Below the pieces are notes generated by a model that was given only the letters and a program-made list of their open reading frames with translations, searched no databases and was not told the origin of the DNA. DNA of 58,450 nucleotides from an uncultured Clostridia bacterium (GTDB lineage Bacteria > Bacillota > Clostridia > Christensenellales > UBA1242): positions 1 through 58,450 of the forward strand of contig CALNBM010000038.1 of the NCBI GenBank assembly GCA_937874195.1. The letters run 5' to 3'. Position numbers and translations under genes: made by a program. Each line of letters starts with the position of its first letter. Positions within the stretch are counted from its first letter, which is position 1. Below, in pieces: positions 8,118 through 16,651 of this stretch.

Positions 8118-8147
8118 AGTATAGCAAAAAAATAATAATATTGCTAT
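8118..8147 (-). promoter_or_regulatory. Extended -10 promoter overlapped by an inverted repeat
   Basis: On the minus strand TGCTATACT is an extended -10 (8118-8126) without a good -35. It lies inside a perfect 7-base inverted repeat, ATAGCAA (8121-8127) and TTGCTAT (8141-8147), 13 bases apart, which has the form of an operator. Regulator unknown. Confidence 0.45.
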
Positions 8148-8184
8148 TAAAATTTCATAAAACAAATTAATTAGCAAATTAATG

Positions 8185-8214
8185 TTTACAAAATCGTGTG
8201 AAATGTGGTATTCT
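8185..8214 (+). promoter_or_regulatory. Probable promoter for the pilin-like gene
   Basis: TTTACA at 8185-8190 and TATTCT at 8209-8214, 18-base spacer, 60 bases before the ATG at 8275. Confidence 0.5.
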
Positions 8215-8274
8215 AAAAAGTAGAATTAAACTAAATGTTATATAATTGCAACAAAAGATTAAAACGGAGTGGTT

Positions 8275-8607
8275 ATGTTAAATTATATTAATTTATTTTT
8301 GAATACATTTGATTCAGGTTGGATTAAACTTAAGGACACTCAGGAAGCTCTTTATATAATCAAACAAACCATGCTGTGGTTAACGGGAGTAGTTGCTGCA
8401 TTTGGTGTTATTTATGTGATAGTGCTTGGCGTTAACTATGCTAAGGCAGAAGGTGACGGCAGGGCACAGGCGAAAAAAAGAATGGTAAACGCAATTATTG
8501 GGTTTGTATTTTTTTTAGTTGCTTTAGTGCTTTTAGTTATCTTTATTGATAATATGGAAGATATATATGTATGGGTGCGTAAATATGTCGACAAAATTTT
8601 CCCTTAA
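8275..8607 (+). CDS. Small two-helix membrane protein, VirB2/TrbC pilin-like (Mbov_0395-type)
   Basis: 110 residues. The ATG at 8275 is preferred over the GTG at 8269 because CGGAGT lies 5 bases before it. There are two hydrophobic helices, about 34-52 (LTGVVAAFGVIYVIVLGVNY) and 70-95 (IIGFVFFLVALVLLVIF), separated by a short basic hairpin KAEGDGRAQAKKRMVNA. This layout and the hairpin sequence match single-copy pilin-like proteins of the TrbC/VirB2 superfamily in Gram-positive bacteria. No conjugation genes lie nearby, so its role here is unclear. It has its own promoter and a strong terminator, i.e. it is monocistronic. Confidence 0.6.
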   Translation: MLNYINLFLNTFDSGWIKLKDTQEALYIIKQTMLWLTGVVAAFGVIYVIVLGVNYAKAEGDGRAQAKKRMVNAIIGFVFFLVALVLLVIFIDNMEDIYVWVRKYVDKIFP

Positions 8608-8647
8608 AAAATATTTGTCGAGTTTCTATTGGAGAGGAAGTTTTTTG

Positions 8648-8690
8648 GTGGTTTGAATAATAGTGATTATTTATTCAAACTACTTTTTTT
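8648..8690 (+). terminator. Strong intrinsic terminator
   Basis: GTGGTTTGAATAA (8648-8660) pairs with TTATTCAAACTAC (8671-8683), one G-U, followed by seven T. Confidence 0.92.
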
Positions 8691-8721
8691 AGATACATAT
8701 TAAAATATGAATTTTAGTCGT

Positions 8722-8750
8722 TTGCTAAAACAGCATTAATGTGCTAAACT
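8722..8750 (+). promoter_or_regulatory. Promoter for holB-ricT-trmN6 operon
   Basis: TTGCTA (8722-8727), 17-base spacer, TAAACT (8745-8750) with an upstream TG (extended -10). Confidence 0.55.
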
Positions 8751-8774
8751 TTAATCAGTTAAAAGGCTTACAGA

Positions 8775-9767
8775 ATGAATTTAGAGCACATTTATAAAAA
8801 ATCACTTACTCATCAAATTTTAAGAAATGATATATCATATAGCATGTTGCATCATGCTTATATGATTGTGAGCACGGATAAAATAAAAATTAACGAATAT
8901 GCAAAATTAATGGCGTGCGAAGTTTTTTGTGCGAATAATAACAAGCCGTGCTTGGAGTGTTTTGAATGTAAAAAAGTGCTTCATGGTACTCATAGTGATA
9001 TAGCAGTTTATCCCGACAAAGAAAGATTAACAGTAGAAGAAAGCAGGAAAATAGCAAGTGATATTTTTATAGCCCCTTTTGAAAGCAAGCATAAAGTTTA
9101 TATAATTGAAAACTTTGATAATGCCACCCTCCAATCACAAAATGCTCTTCTAAAAACATTAGAAGAGCCCACAAGTTTTGTTATTTTTATTTTACTTGTA
9201 AATAATGAAAACAATGTTGCAACCACTATTAAATCTCGAGTTAAAACAATCACAGAGCGCTTGATAGAAAAAGAGGACTTAATAAATATTTTTAGCGTTA
9301 AAACCAACTTTAAAAGTGAGGAATTGCAAACTTTGTGCGTGGCATCTAATGGGAATTTAACGGTTGCAAAAGAGTATTTAGAAAACGCAAATATATCAAA
9401 AATTTTATCGCTTGTGAGTGATGTGTTTTTTGAAATGAAAAAAAGTTCAGATGTTTTGCACCATGTCGAAAGAGCGTTGAAGTTTAAAGGTGACGACATG
9501 CCCACCTTTCTTGATCAAATGCTAATCCTTATAAATAATTATGCAATATTTTTAACAAACAAGGATAACATTAAAGATAGCGATTTGACCAAATACTTTA
9601 TTCAAAATGCGAGCGATTACTCACCAAAAGTACTTGAAAAAATATCAAAACATATTAACACTGCTTATAAAAAGTTAGAATCACACTGCGGACAAACGGC
9701 TATATTTGACAGTTTGTTTATGAGTATACTTGAAGAAAAATTTTTATATAAAAACAAAAATTATTAA
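8775..9767 (+). CDS. holB: DNA polymerase III delta' subunit
   Basis: 330 residues. Delta' is the rigid AAA+ subunit of the clamp loader that helps place the sliding clamp on DNA. Seen here: LHHAYMIVS at the strand where active AAA+ subunits carry a P-loop (none present, as expected for delta'); a zinc site with four cysteines in CEVFCANNNKPCLECFECKKVLHG (about 48-71); and TVEESRKI and NFDNATLQSQNALLKTLEEP (about 110-135), the conserved Walker-B/sensor region. Start ATG 8775 has only a weak AAGG ribosome site. Its place before ricT matches the B. subtilis order holB-yaaT. Confidence 0.92.
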   Translation: MNLEHIYKKSLTHQILRNDISYSMLHHAYMIVSTDKIKINEYAKLMACEVFCANNNKPCLECFECKKVLHGTHSDIAVYPDKERLTVEESRKIASDIFIAPFESKHKVYIIENFDNATLQSQNALLKTLEEPTSFVIFILLVNNENNVATTIKSRVKTITERLIEKEDLINIFSVKTNFKSEELQTLCVASNGNLTVAKEYLENANISKILSLVSDVFFEMKKSSDVLHHVERALKFKGDDMPTFLDQMLILINNYAIFLTNKDNIKDSDLTKYFIQNASDYSPKVLEKISKHINTAYKKLESHCGQTAIFDSLFMSILEEKFLYKNKNY

Positions 9768-9790
9768 AATAAATAAGAATGGAGGCCTTT

Positions 9791-10618
9791 ATGGCAAAAG
9801 TTGTGGATATTAAATTTAAAAAAGCGGGCAGGTCATACGCGTTTGACACTAATAACCTAGTGCTTTCTATTGGCGATAAGGTGGTTATTGAAACAGTGCG
9901 GGGCTTAGAAATTGGCGAAGTTATTAAAGACCCTTACGACGATAATAAAGAACGAAATAAAGTGGTAAGGAAAGCAACTGATGAAGATATTTTTAAACTT
10001 GCTAACTTAAGCAAAAGGAAAGAAGAAATCTGGGAAATTACGCAAACGATTATTGATAAACTAAAACTTGATATGAAAATAGTGGAAGTAGAATTCACAC
10101 TAGATGATAGCAAGGTTATTATAAGTTATGTTTGCGAAGGAAGAGTAGATTTTAGAGATTTAGTTAAAGAGCTTGTTGTGGCGATTAAAAAGCGGGTGGA
10201 GTTGCGACAAATAGGAGTAAGGGACCAAGCAAAAGCCATAGGAGGCTATGGTGCTTGTGGTAAGGAATGTTGTTGTTCTCAATATCTAAACGACTTCGAT
10301 AAAGTGAGTATAAAAATGGCCAAAACGCAAGGGCTTTCACTGAATCCAACTAAAATTAGTGGAGTTTGTGGACGGCTTATGTGTTGTTTAAGCTATGAAA
10401 ATGATGCCTATGCCGAAACTCTTAAACTAATGCCAAAGTTAAACAGCACAGTGCAAACTGAACAAGGTGAGGGAATAGTAACTTTTAACAATTTATTAAA
10501 ACAAACAGTAACTGTAAAGTTTGAAAAGGATAATGAAATAAAGGTTGTTGAACTACCACTAGCGGAAGTAAAACTTAAAAAGCCAACACAGGAAAATCAA
10601 AATGCTAAAAAAAAGTGA
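9791..10618 (+). CDS. ricT: PSP1-domain protein RicT (YaaT)
   Basis: 275 residues. The ATG at 9791 is chosen because the earlier in-frame ATG at 9779 is itself part of the ribosome site (ATGGAGG). PSP1 domain: N-terminal beta-rich segment, VELRQIGVRDQAKAIGGYGACG, then the cysteine clusters CGKECCCSQYL (about 157-167) and SGVCGRLMCCLSYE (about 195-208), which bind FeS in the RicAFT (YaaT-YlbF-YmcA) complex. In B. subtilis this complex stimulates RNase Y cleavage of operon mRNAs and affects sporulation and competence. It overlaps the next gene by 17 bases. The yabA replication regulator, normally next, is missing. Confidence 0.93.
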   Translation: MAKVVDIKFKKAGRSYAFDTNNLVLSIGDKVVIETVRGLEIGEVIKDPYDDNKERNKVVRKATDEDIFKLANLSKRKEEIWEITQTIIDKLKLDMKIVEVEFTLDDSKVIISYVCEGRVDFRDLVKELVVAIKKRVELRQIGVRDQAKAIGGYGACGKECCCSQYLNDFDKVSIKMAKTQGLSLNPTKISGVCGRLMCCLSYENDAYAETLKLMPKLNSTVQTEQGEGIVTFNNLLKQTVTVKFEKDNEIKVVELPLAEVKLKKPTQENQNAKKK

Positions 10619-11264
10619 AAAACTAGAAAAATTAAGCGATAATCTGGTGGTGTTACAACATCCAGATGGTTATTGTTTTACCTCTGATGCTATTGAACTT
10701 GCTAATTTTGTTAAAATTAAAAAGGCAAAAGTGGTGGTGGATTTATGTAGTGGAAGCGGTGTTATTGGGCTTATGCTTCATAAAAAACTAAACGCTAGCA
10801 AAACATATCTTGTTGAAATTCAAGAAAGACTTGCTCAGATGAGTAAGCGAAGCGTTGCGCTTAATAATTTAAATGACGAAGTGGAAGTTATTAATAAACC
10901 ACTGCAAAATGTTAGTGAGTTAATAGGCAAAGGGGTTTGTGATATAGTTGTTTGTAATCCACCTTATAAAAAGAAAAGCAGTAGTTTACTTAGTGTTAAT
11001 GAAGAAATTGCGATTGCAAAACATGAAGTAACAGTAACGCTAAAAGAGATTATAGAAGAATGCGAACAACTCTTAAAGTATAGTGGCAAGCTTTATATTA
11101 TCAATAAAGAAGAACGATTGGCGGAAATGATATTCATTATGAAACAGCATTCCATTGAACCTAAAATCCTAAAAATTAGAAAGGCAAAAGGGCTAAATGT
11201 TGTGCTAATTGAAGGAGTTAGAGGTGGTAAAAGCGGTATGAAAATAGAGCTTAATGAGTTTTAA
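10602..11264 (+). CDS. trmN6: tRNA1(Val) (adenine-N6)-methyltransferase-like (YabB/TrmN6)
   Basis: 220 residues. Class I SAM methyltransferase fold: motif I VVVDLCSGSGVIGLML (about 46-61), acidic strand end LVEIQ (about 70), and the N6-adenine catalytic motif CNPPYKKKSSS (about 117-127). The C-terminal GLNVVLIEGVRGGKSGMKI block is typical of the YabB/TrmN6 group. Known activity in the family: N6 methylation of A37 in tRNA1(Val). The exact substrate in this organism is inferred from position (after ricT, before rsmI, as yabB in B. subtilis). Confidence 0.85.
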   Translation: MLKKSEKLEKLSDNLVVLQHPDGYCFTSDAIELANFVKIKKAKVVVDLCSGSGVIGLMLHKKLNASKTYLVEIQERLAQMSKRSVALNNLNDEVEVINKPLQNVSELIGKGVCDIVVCNPPYKKKSSSLLSVNEEIAIAKHEVTVTLKEIIEECEQLLKYSGKLYIINKEERLAEMIFIMKQHSIEPKILKIRKAKGLNVVLIEGVRGGKSGMKIELNEF

Positions 11265-11447
11265 TTTTGAGTAGTAGAAATATCAATAATTATGAAAGGG
11301 AAATAAAATAATGTCGGTTAAAAACCAGTAAGCAGTCGGTCTGGTGGCTAATTATCAAATAAAAAGAAAAAAAATTAATTGCCGAAAAAAAAGAAATGAA
11401 TAGCGTTTTTACATTAAGCGGTTGAAAAAATTTACGGGAGGCAAATA
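11265..11447. other. Short gap holding a possible structured leader
   Basis: 183 bases between trmN6 and rsmI, where Bacillus carries the small GIY-YIG gene yazA. No such gene remains. AACCAG...GGTCTGG and a 6-codon ATG frame at 11311 behind GAAAGGGAAA are visible; both may be chance. Confidence 0.3.
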
Positions 11448-12245
11448 GTGTTATATATAGTGGCAACACCAATTGGAAATTTAGCTGAAATAACTTTTAG
11501 AGCAGTTGAAGTGTTGAATAATGTTTGCTACATTTTATGTGAAGATACTAGAAATAGTATTAAGTTATTAAATCATTATAGTATTAAAAAGCAATTAATT
11601 TCATATCACAAATTTAATGAAAAAGAAAGATTGGACACAGTTATAACTCACCTGAAAGAAGGAAAAGATATTGCACTTATTAGTGATTCGGGAATGCCAT
11701 GCGTTTCTGATCCCGGAAATATTTTAATTAATGAATGTATTGCACAAGATTTGCCGTACACTGTTATATCGGGCGCAAGTGCGCTCATAAACGCATTTGT
11801 GCTTAGCGGATATAATCCACCTTTTTCATTTTTAGGTTTTTTGCCTGCAAAGTTAAAAGACGGAAAAAAACTATTGACCATTTATAAAAATGTAAGCGGT
11901 TGTTTGATTTTTTATTTATCACCACATAATATTGAAAAAATTTTTGAATTTTTGTTTAATGAACTTGGTGATAGAAAGTGTTTCGTGGCTAGAGAAATTT
12001 CTAAGAAATTTGAAGAAGGGGCGCATACCACTCTTAAATTAGGTTACGATGGGAAAGTTAAAGGCGAATTTGTTTTAGTGGTGGAAGGAAAAAACGAAAA
12101 CACTTATGATTTTTCTATTAAAGAACATGTTGAAAAATTGATAAGCGAAGGCTGTGAAAAAAACTCTGCGATAAAACAAGTGGCGGAGTTAAGAAATGTT
12201 AAAAAAAGTGAAGTTTATAAGTTGATGATAGAAAGCGATAACTAA
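11448..12245 (+). CDS. rsmI: 16S rRNA (cytidine-1402-2'-O)-methyltransferase
   Basis: 265 residues. The start is GTG at 11448, supported by GGGAGG 8 bases upstream and by the invariant N-terminus LYIVATPIGNLAEIT. Further landmarks are LCEDTRNSIKLLNHY (about 30-45), SYHKFNEKE, LISDSGMPCVSDPG (about 75-88) and FLGFLPAK (about 125), all diagnostic for the tetrapyrrole-methylase-fold enzyme RsmI. It methylates the ribose of C1402 in 16S rRNA with SAM, tuning the P site. In Bacillus it precedes abrB and metS; here a 10-kb accessory block follows and metG lies at 22577. Confidence 0.95.
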   Translation: MLYIVATPIGNLAEITFRAVEVLNNVCYILCEDTRNSIKLLNHYSIKKQLISYHKFNEKERLDTVITHLKEGKDIALISDSGMPCVSDPGNILINECIAQDLPYTVISGASALINAFVLSGYNPPFSFLGFLPAKLKDGKKLLTIYKNVSGCLIFYLSPHNIEKIFEFLFNELGDRKCFVAREISKKFEEGAHTTLKLGYDGKVKGEFVLVVEGKNENTYDFSIKEHVEKLISEGCEKNSAIKQVAELRNVKKSEVYKLMIESDN

Positions 12246-12424
12246 AATTAATAAACTGTGATATGAAAAATAAAAACGGAAAAATCCTATTATAAGAAGA
12301 TTAATAGAGTTAGATATTTAATTTCATATTATGTAATAAATATAAAAAACGATAAGTTGTTAATAAAAAGAGATAATACAACCAATTTTGTGAAATGCCC
12401 CAGGTGTTTCCTATTGTTTTAAAT

Positions 12425-12458
12425 TAAAAAAAATACTCAAAATAATGAGTATTTTTTC
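12425..12458. terminator. Bidirectional terminator between rsmI and the paralog array
   Basis: AATACTCA (12432-12439) pairs with TGAGTATT (12446-12453); T-runs lie on both sides, so it works for rsmI (+) and for the first array gene (-). A second hairpin just before it (12392-12410, GAAATGCC paired with GGTGTTTC, two G-U) lacks a good T-tract. Confidence 0.75.
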
Positions 12459-12507
12459 ATTTGCATACTATAAAACTAAATAGCATTGCTAGTGATAATA
12501 TAAATCT

Positions 12508-13662
12508 CTATCTTTCCATAGATGATTCATCCTTTTTTAAATTTATTCCGCCATCTGCGCTTTTAAAATGGTCGTAAACCTTCATATACATCTCATAGGC
12601 TTTAAGGCTATAATCTTCACATTCTGGCAACTTAGATAAATCTTTATCAGTAGTATAATACATTACTTGCATGTTTGCATCAAGAAGTTTGTTTTTGCTA
12701 TTTGCATCCAATTTGCTAAGAATTGGTAAGCACTCTAAGGTTTTCATTTCATTAGTGTGCTTGTTAATTTTATCAAGATATAATTTATCATGTCCCGTTG
12801 CATGTTCTGCAAACATGTTGTTTAACTGTCTGCTTTGTTCTGCATAGGCTCTTCGTTCTATGGGTGAAAAGTAGTATAGTTCGGTTTGCATATAATTTAT
12901 AAATGTTTGTATGGAATTAACGGGAGTAATAACTTTTGGCACAATTTGAGACGCCAAATTTTTTGCAAGTAACACACTATTTATATCTGTTTCGGGCACT
13001 TGAGTTATATCTATATCTATTAGTTTTTTAGGATTTGATTTTAAAAGTTCCTTAAGATTGATTTTCTTATGTTTAATATGAGTGATATCAATATCAGGAT
13101 TTGAAAAGTCATTGTAATGGACCATTTCATGAATTAAACCGCTGGCCATATAAATACCTGTATCTAATAAAGAGGAATCCAAGTAAATAGAGTTTGTTTT
13201 GATACTGTAAGTGCAAGCACCTCCCATGTTGCCTACAATATTAGAATCTGGCGAGATAAAATTCATAGGGGGTAGGTCTGCGTTACTAGATTGTGCGGAT
13301 TGTAGCCAATGAAGAATAGTATATTTCTGTGAAAAATCAAGCCTAGCCCAATTTTTTGAAAGAAAGGCTTGGTTAAAATCGTCTTTTTTATAAGTTATCT
13401 TTTTTCCCAACATTGTTTGGATATTTATTTCATCGCAATCAAGCAAATATTTTTCTCTTATATAATCATTTTGAAAGTTCATAATATCTTCAGAGGTAAT
13501 CTTGCAGTTGCGTGATTTTTCAAGGGCATCAAATTTTTCTTTACATTCTTGACTGTTTAATTCTTTTTGCAAAATAGATGGAAGATTAACTAAGTTTTCA
13601 TTAAACTTTTTCATAAAGTCATCATGCTGGCTTTCACTTTGAATTGGTTTGTTTATTTCCAT
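12508..13662 (-). CDS. HExxH paralog 1 of a five-gene tandem family, metallopeptidase-like
   Basis: 384 residues from the ATG at 13662 (AGAAGGAGAAAAAG before it). No signal peptide or membrane segment is seen, so it is presumably cytoplasmic. Blocks shared by all five copies: FQNDYIREKYLLDCDEI (63-79), KKDDFNQAFLSKNW (92-105), FSQKYTILHWLQS (110-122), IYLDSSLL, LIHEMVHYND (176-185; HExxH at 178-182) and ELYYFSPIERRAYAEQSRQL (261-280). HEMVH fits zinc-metallopeptidase consensus, and the later E-rich helix (E269/E275) could give the third ligand, as in gluzincins or ImmA-type enzymes. That function is inferred; no family was recognised. It is the most divergent copy and the only one with V rather than D inside the motif. 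Confidence 0.6.
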   Translation of the reverse strand: MEINKPIQSESQHDDFMKKFNENLVNLPSILQKELNSQECKEKFDALEKSRNCKITSEDIMNFQNDYIREKYLLDCDEINIQTMLGKKITYKKDDFNQAFLSKNWARLDFSQKYTILHWLQSAQSSNADLPPMNFISPDSNIVGNMGGACTYSIKTNSIYLDSSLLDTGIYMASGLIHEMVHYNDFSNPDIDITHIKHKKINLKELLKSNPKKLIDIDITQVPETDINSVLLAKNLASQIVPKVITPVNSIQTFINYMQTELYYFSPIERRAYAEQSRQLNNMFAEHATGHDKLYLDKINKHTNEMKTLECLPILSKLDANSKNKLLDANMQVMYYTTDKDLSKLPECEDYSLKAYEMYMKVYDHFKSADGGINLKKDESSMER

Positions 13663-13691
13663 GTGTCTTTTTCTCCTTCTAACTTTAAAGT

Positions 13692-13720
13692 AGTATAACA
13701 TTAAAAAAGCAAGAAATCAA
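13692..13720 (-). promoter_or_regulatory. Array promoter, copy 1
   Basis: Minus strand TTGATT (13715-13720), 17 bases, TATACT (13692-13697). The spacer TCTTGCTTTTTTAATGT is shared with the other copies. Confidence 0.8.
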
Positions 13721-13767
13721 GAAGTGATTAGAGTAAATTGGCAGTAATTGAATATGAAAGAAGATAA

Positions 13768-14925
13768 CTATCTCTCTAAAGATAATTCGCCATCTTCGTT
13801 TTTAAGGTAATTATAAATATTATTAAAATTTTTATTATTTTCATGTTCATATTTATCACATTCTGGCGACTTATACAAATCATCATGACGACTATAATAG
13901 TTTGCTTGCATAGTTGCATTAAGTAGCTCGTTACTGCTATCTTCACCTAGTCTTTTAAGAACTGGTGCGTAGCTGAGTGATTCGATTTTATTCGTGTGTC
14001 TATTAATTTTATTTAGCATTAATCTGTCATATCCTCTCACTTGATCTGCGAACATGATATTTAACTGTCTGCTTTCTTCTGCGTATGCCTTTTTTTCTAT
14101 AGGTGAAAAGTAGTACAGTTCGTTTTGCATGTATTTTATAAATGCGTCTATGGAATCAACATCATTAATTTTTGTGCCTGTTCTGGTTATTGGAGACAGA
14201 ATGTTTTTGTAAAATAAAACACTGTTCCAATCTGATTTATCCACCTGAGATAAATCTATATCTATTATTTTTTCATTATATTTTTTTCTTAAATATTTCT
14301 TTAGGTTTTCTTCTTTATTATTAATTTGTACGATACTATTAACATCAAGATTTAAAAAGTTTTTATAATGGTCCATTTCATGAATTAATGCGCTGGCTAT
14401 GTTGAGACCGGAATCTAAGAAAGAGGGATTCAAATAAATTGACTTTGTTTTATAATTATAAGAATCGTTCACATTTCCTACCATATTAAAGTCTGGCGAA
14501 ATAAAATTAATAGAGGGAAGCTGGTTGTGATTAGTGGATAATGTAGACTGCAACCAATGAAGAATAGTATATTTTTGCGAAAAATCTAGCCCACTCCAAT
14601 TTTTTGAAAGAAAAGCATGGTTAAAATCATCTTTTTTATATGATATTTTTTTCCCCAATATTGTTTGTGTTTTTATTTCATCACAATTTAGCACAAAATT
14701 TGCTCTTAGATATTCATTTTGAAAATTGCTAATGCTATCTAAGGAAAAGACGCCCTCATTTGATCTTTCAAATGAATCAAATTTTTCTTTATAATCTGCG
14801 TTGTCTAACTTTTTTTGTAAAATCGTTGGAAGTTTAACTATACTTGCTTGATAATAAAATTCATTAAACTTTATCCGTAAGCCATCTTTTTGGATTTCAC
14901 TTTGAACTGGATTATTTCTTTCCAT
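13768..14925 (-). CDS. HExxH paralog 2
   Basis: 385 residues from the ATG at 14925 (AAAGGAGAAAAGACGC before it). The N-terminus MERNNPVQSEIQKD resembles copy 1 (MEINKPIQSESQHD), so these two form one subgroup. The shared blocks are intact: FQNEYLRANFVLNCDEIKT, KKDDFNHAFLSKNWSGLDFS, YTILHWLQST, LIHEMDHYKN (HEMDH at 182-186) and ELYYFSPIEKKAYAEESRQL. The conserved HEMDH still satisfies HExxH. No transmembrane or export signal is present. It is separately transcribed from its own promoter, with no gene between it and its neighbours. Function unknown; peptidase activity is a motif-based guess. Confidence 0.6.
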   Translation of the reverse strand: MERNNPVQSEIQKDGLRIKFNEFYYQASIVKLPTILQKKLDNADYKEKFDSFERSNEGVFSLDSISNFQNEYLRANFVLNCDEIKTQTILGKKISYKKDDFNHAFLSKNWSGLDFSQKYTILHWLQSTLSTNHNQLPSINFISPDFNMVGNVNDSYNYKTKSIYLNPSFLDSGLNIASALIHEMDHYKNFLNLDVNSIVQINNKEENLKKYLRKKYNEKIIDIDLSQVDKSDWNSVLFYKNILSPITRTGTKINDVDSIDAFIKYMQNELYYFSPIEKKAYAEESRQLNIMFADQVRGYDRLMLNKINRHTNKIESLSYAPVLKRLGEDSSNELLNATMQANYYSRHDDLYKSPECDKYEHENNKNFNNIYNYLKNEDGELSLER

Positions 14926-14953
14926 GCGTCTTTTCTCCTTTAATTTTAAAAAA

Positions 14954-14982
14954 AGTATAACATTAAAAAAACAAGGAATCAA
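14954..14982 (-). promoter_or_regulatory. Array promoter, copy 2
   Basis: Minus strand TTGATT (14977-14982), 17 bases (CCTTGTTTTTTTAATGT), TATACT (14954-14959). Confidence 0.8.
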
Positions 14983-15295
14983 TAGTGAATTTTAAAAAAA
15001 TTTAAAAATAATAGAAGTTTTGAAAATTTGATTATTTTATATATATGCAACAAAAAAACTTTGCAAATAAGGCGAGTTGTCTAGTATAAATTATAAAAAT
15101 TAATAATAAAAAGTGGGTTCACAGAAATTCCATAATTAAACAGTATTAAAAATACATATTTTTGACTATTTTAAAATTATCTTATTAGAAATTACTTTCT
15201 ATTTATAAACAACGGAAATAAATATTTATAAAAATTTTTTCTATGCTGAAATTATGTAACATGTTTTAAGAATAAAATATAAAATTATAGACAAC
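14983..15295. other. Gap between paralogs 2 and 3
   Basis: 313 AT-rich bases with no open frame that carries a ribosome site. It lacks the 150-base repeat that lies before paralogs 3 and 4. Nothing else was recognised. Confidence 0.4.
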
Positions 15296-16444
15296 CTATC
15301 TTTCCAAAATTTTACCGTTTTTGTTTTTAAAATGGTCGTAAATATCATTAAACATATTATTGAGTTTGTGATCATAGTTATAGAACTTTGTTGTCATATC
15401 CAAATCAGAATAAATGTAATAGTCAGTTTGCATGGATTTATCAAGTAGTAAATCTCTGCTAGATTCGTTTAATCTTTTAAGAATAGGTGAGTAGCATAGT
15501 GATTGAATATTGTAAGATTTTTTATTAATATTATCTAGTTTTTTCTTATCTATCCCTTCCACTGATTTTGCTATCATGGTGTTTAACTGTCTGCTTTCTT
15601 CTGCGTATGCTTTTTTTTCTATAGGTGAAAGGTAGTATAGTTCATTTTGCATATAGCGTTTAAATGATTTTATAGAATTAACATCGCATCTTTCTGTGTC
15701 TGTTGCTTCTATTGGGGATATAATGTTTTTTAAAAATAAAACACTATTCCAATCTGCTTTGTTCACTTGAGATAAATCTATATCTATTGCTTTTTTACTA
15801 TTTTTTGTATTTAAATAATTTTTAAGATTTATTTCCTTTTTGCTAACTTGTATAAAGTTCTTAATATCAGGATTCAAATGACTGTTGAAGTGATCCATTT
15901 CATGAATCAATGTGCAAGCTATGTTGATACCTGAATTTAAGGTTGAAAAATCCAAATAAATTAAATTAGTTGCGTCAAAATAAGCACCTATCTCGTCTTG
16001 AGTAATATATGGTGAAATAAAATTGATAGAAGGAAGGTTAGTGTGAACTGATAGTGTGGACTGTAGCCAGTGAAGAATAGTATATCGCTGTGAAAAATTA
16101 AGTCCACCCCAATTTTTTGAAAGAAAAGCGTGGTTAAAATCATCCTTTTTTATTGTTACTTTTTTACCCGTTAATGAGCGTGTTTTTATTTCATCACAAT
16201 CGAGTACATACCTTTCTCTTAGATACTTATTTTGAAAGTTAGCAATATGCTCTTCATAAGTTAAAATATCGTCAGTATTTGAATTTTCAAATACAGTAAA
16301 TAGTTCTATATAATCATGATTTAAAAATAATTTTCTTAATCCTTTTGGAAGTGTGTTCAGTTGACTATTATCTTTTTTAGATATTATTCTAAAATTTCCT
16401 AAACCTTCTTCAAACTGTTTATCATGTGTTGTACTTAGTTCCAT
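15296..16444 (-). CDS. HExxH paralog 3
   Basis: 382 residues from the ATG at 16444 (TTAGAAGGAAAAAAA before it). Its first 13 residues, MELSTTHDKQFEE, are identical to paralog 4, so the two are recent duplicates, and their upstream regions are also duplicated. Shared blocks: FQNKYLRERYVLDCDEIKT, TIKKDDFNHAFLSKNWGGLNFSQ, YTILHWLQST, LIHEMDHFNS (HEMDH 181-185) and ELYYLSPIEKKAYAEESRQL. The central segment between ILHWLQ and LIHEMDH (about 130-175) and the segment after HEMDH (about 190-215) vary most between copies. Cytoplasmic by sequence; function unknown. Confidence 0.6.
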   Translation of the reverse strand: MELSTTHDKQFEEGLGNFRIISKKDNSQLNTLPKGLRKLFLNHDYIELFTVFENSNTDDILTYEEHIANFQNKYLRERYVLDCDEIKTRSLTGKKVTIKKDDFNHAFLSKNWGGLNFSQRYTILHWLQSTLSVHTNLPSINFISPYITQDEIGAYFDATNLIYLDFSTLNSGINIACTLIHEMDHFNSHLNPDIKNFIQVSKKEINLKNYLNTKNSKKAIDIDLSQVNKADWNSVLFLKNIISPIEATDTERCDVNSIKSFKRYMQNELYYLSPIEKKAYAEESRQLNTMIAKSVEGIDKKKLDNINKKSYNIQSLCYSPILKRLNESSRDLLLDKSMQTDYYIYSDLDMTTKFYNYDHKLNNMFNDIYDHFKNKNGKILER

Positions 16445-16471
16445 TTTTTTTCCTTCTAATTTTTTGTAAGT

Positions 16472-16500
16472 ATTATAACATTAAAAAAGCAAGTAATCAA
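16472..16500 (-). promoter_or_regulatory. Array promoter, copy 3
   Basis: Minus strand TTGATT (16495-16500), 17 bases (ACTTGCTTTTTTAATGT), TATAAT (16472-16477): the best match of the five. Confidence 0.85.
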
Positions 16501-16502
16501 TA

Positions 16503-16651
16503 GTGAATTATAAGATTGAAAAGGTAAATTTAAATTCGAAACAACTGCCAAAAAACCCCGACCATAAAATGAATGGCAGAGTTGGGAAAGTAAGTTTAGT
16601 AAATTATGATAGAAATTTATAAAATAAGTGATAAATTTTAAAAACCTATCT
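16503..16651. repeat. Duplicated intergenic segment, copy A
   Basis: About 149 bases nearly identical to 17870-18017. It runs from just behind the array promoter to the stop codon of the next upstream paralog. It contains ACCCCGACCATAAAATGAATGGCAGAGTTGGGA-like sequence; on the minus strand the inner CCAT/ATGG and outer CCC/GGGG pair ahead of TTTTTT, i.e. a probable terminator for paralog 4. Confidence 0.8.
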
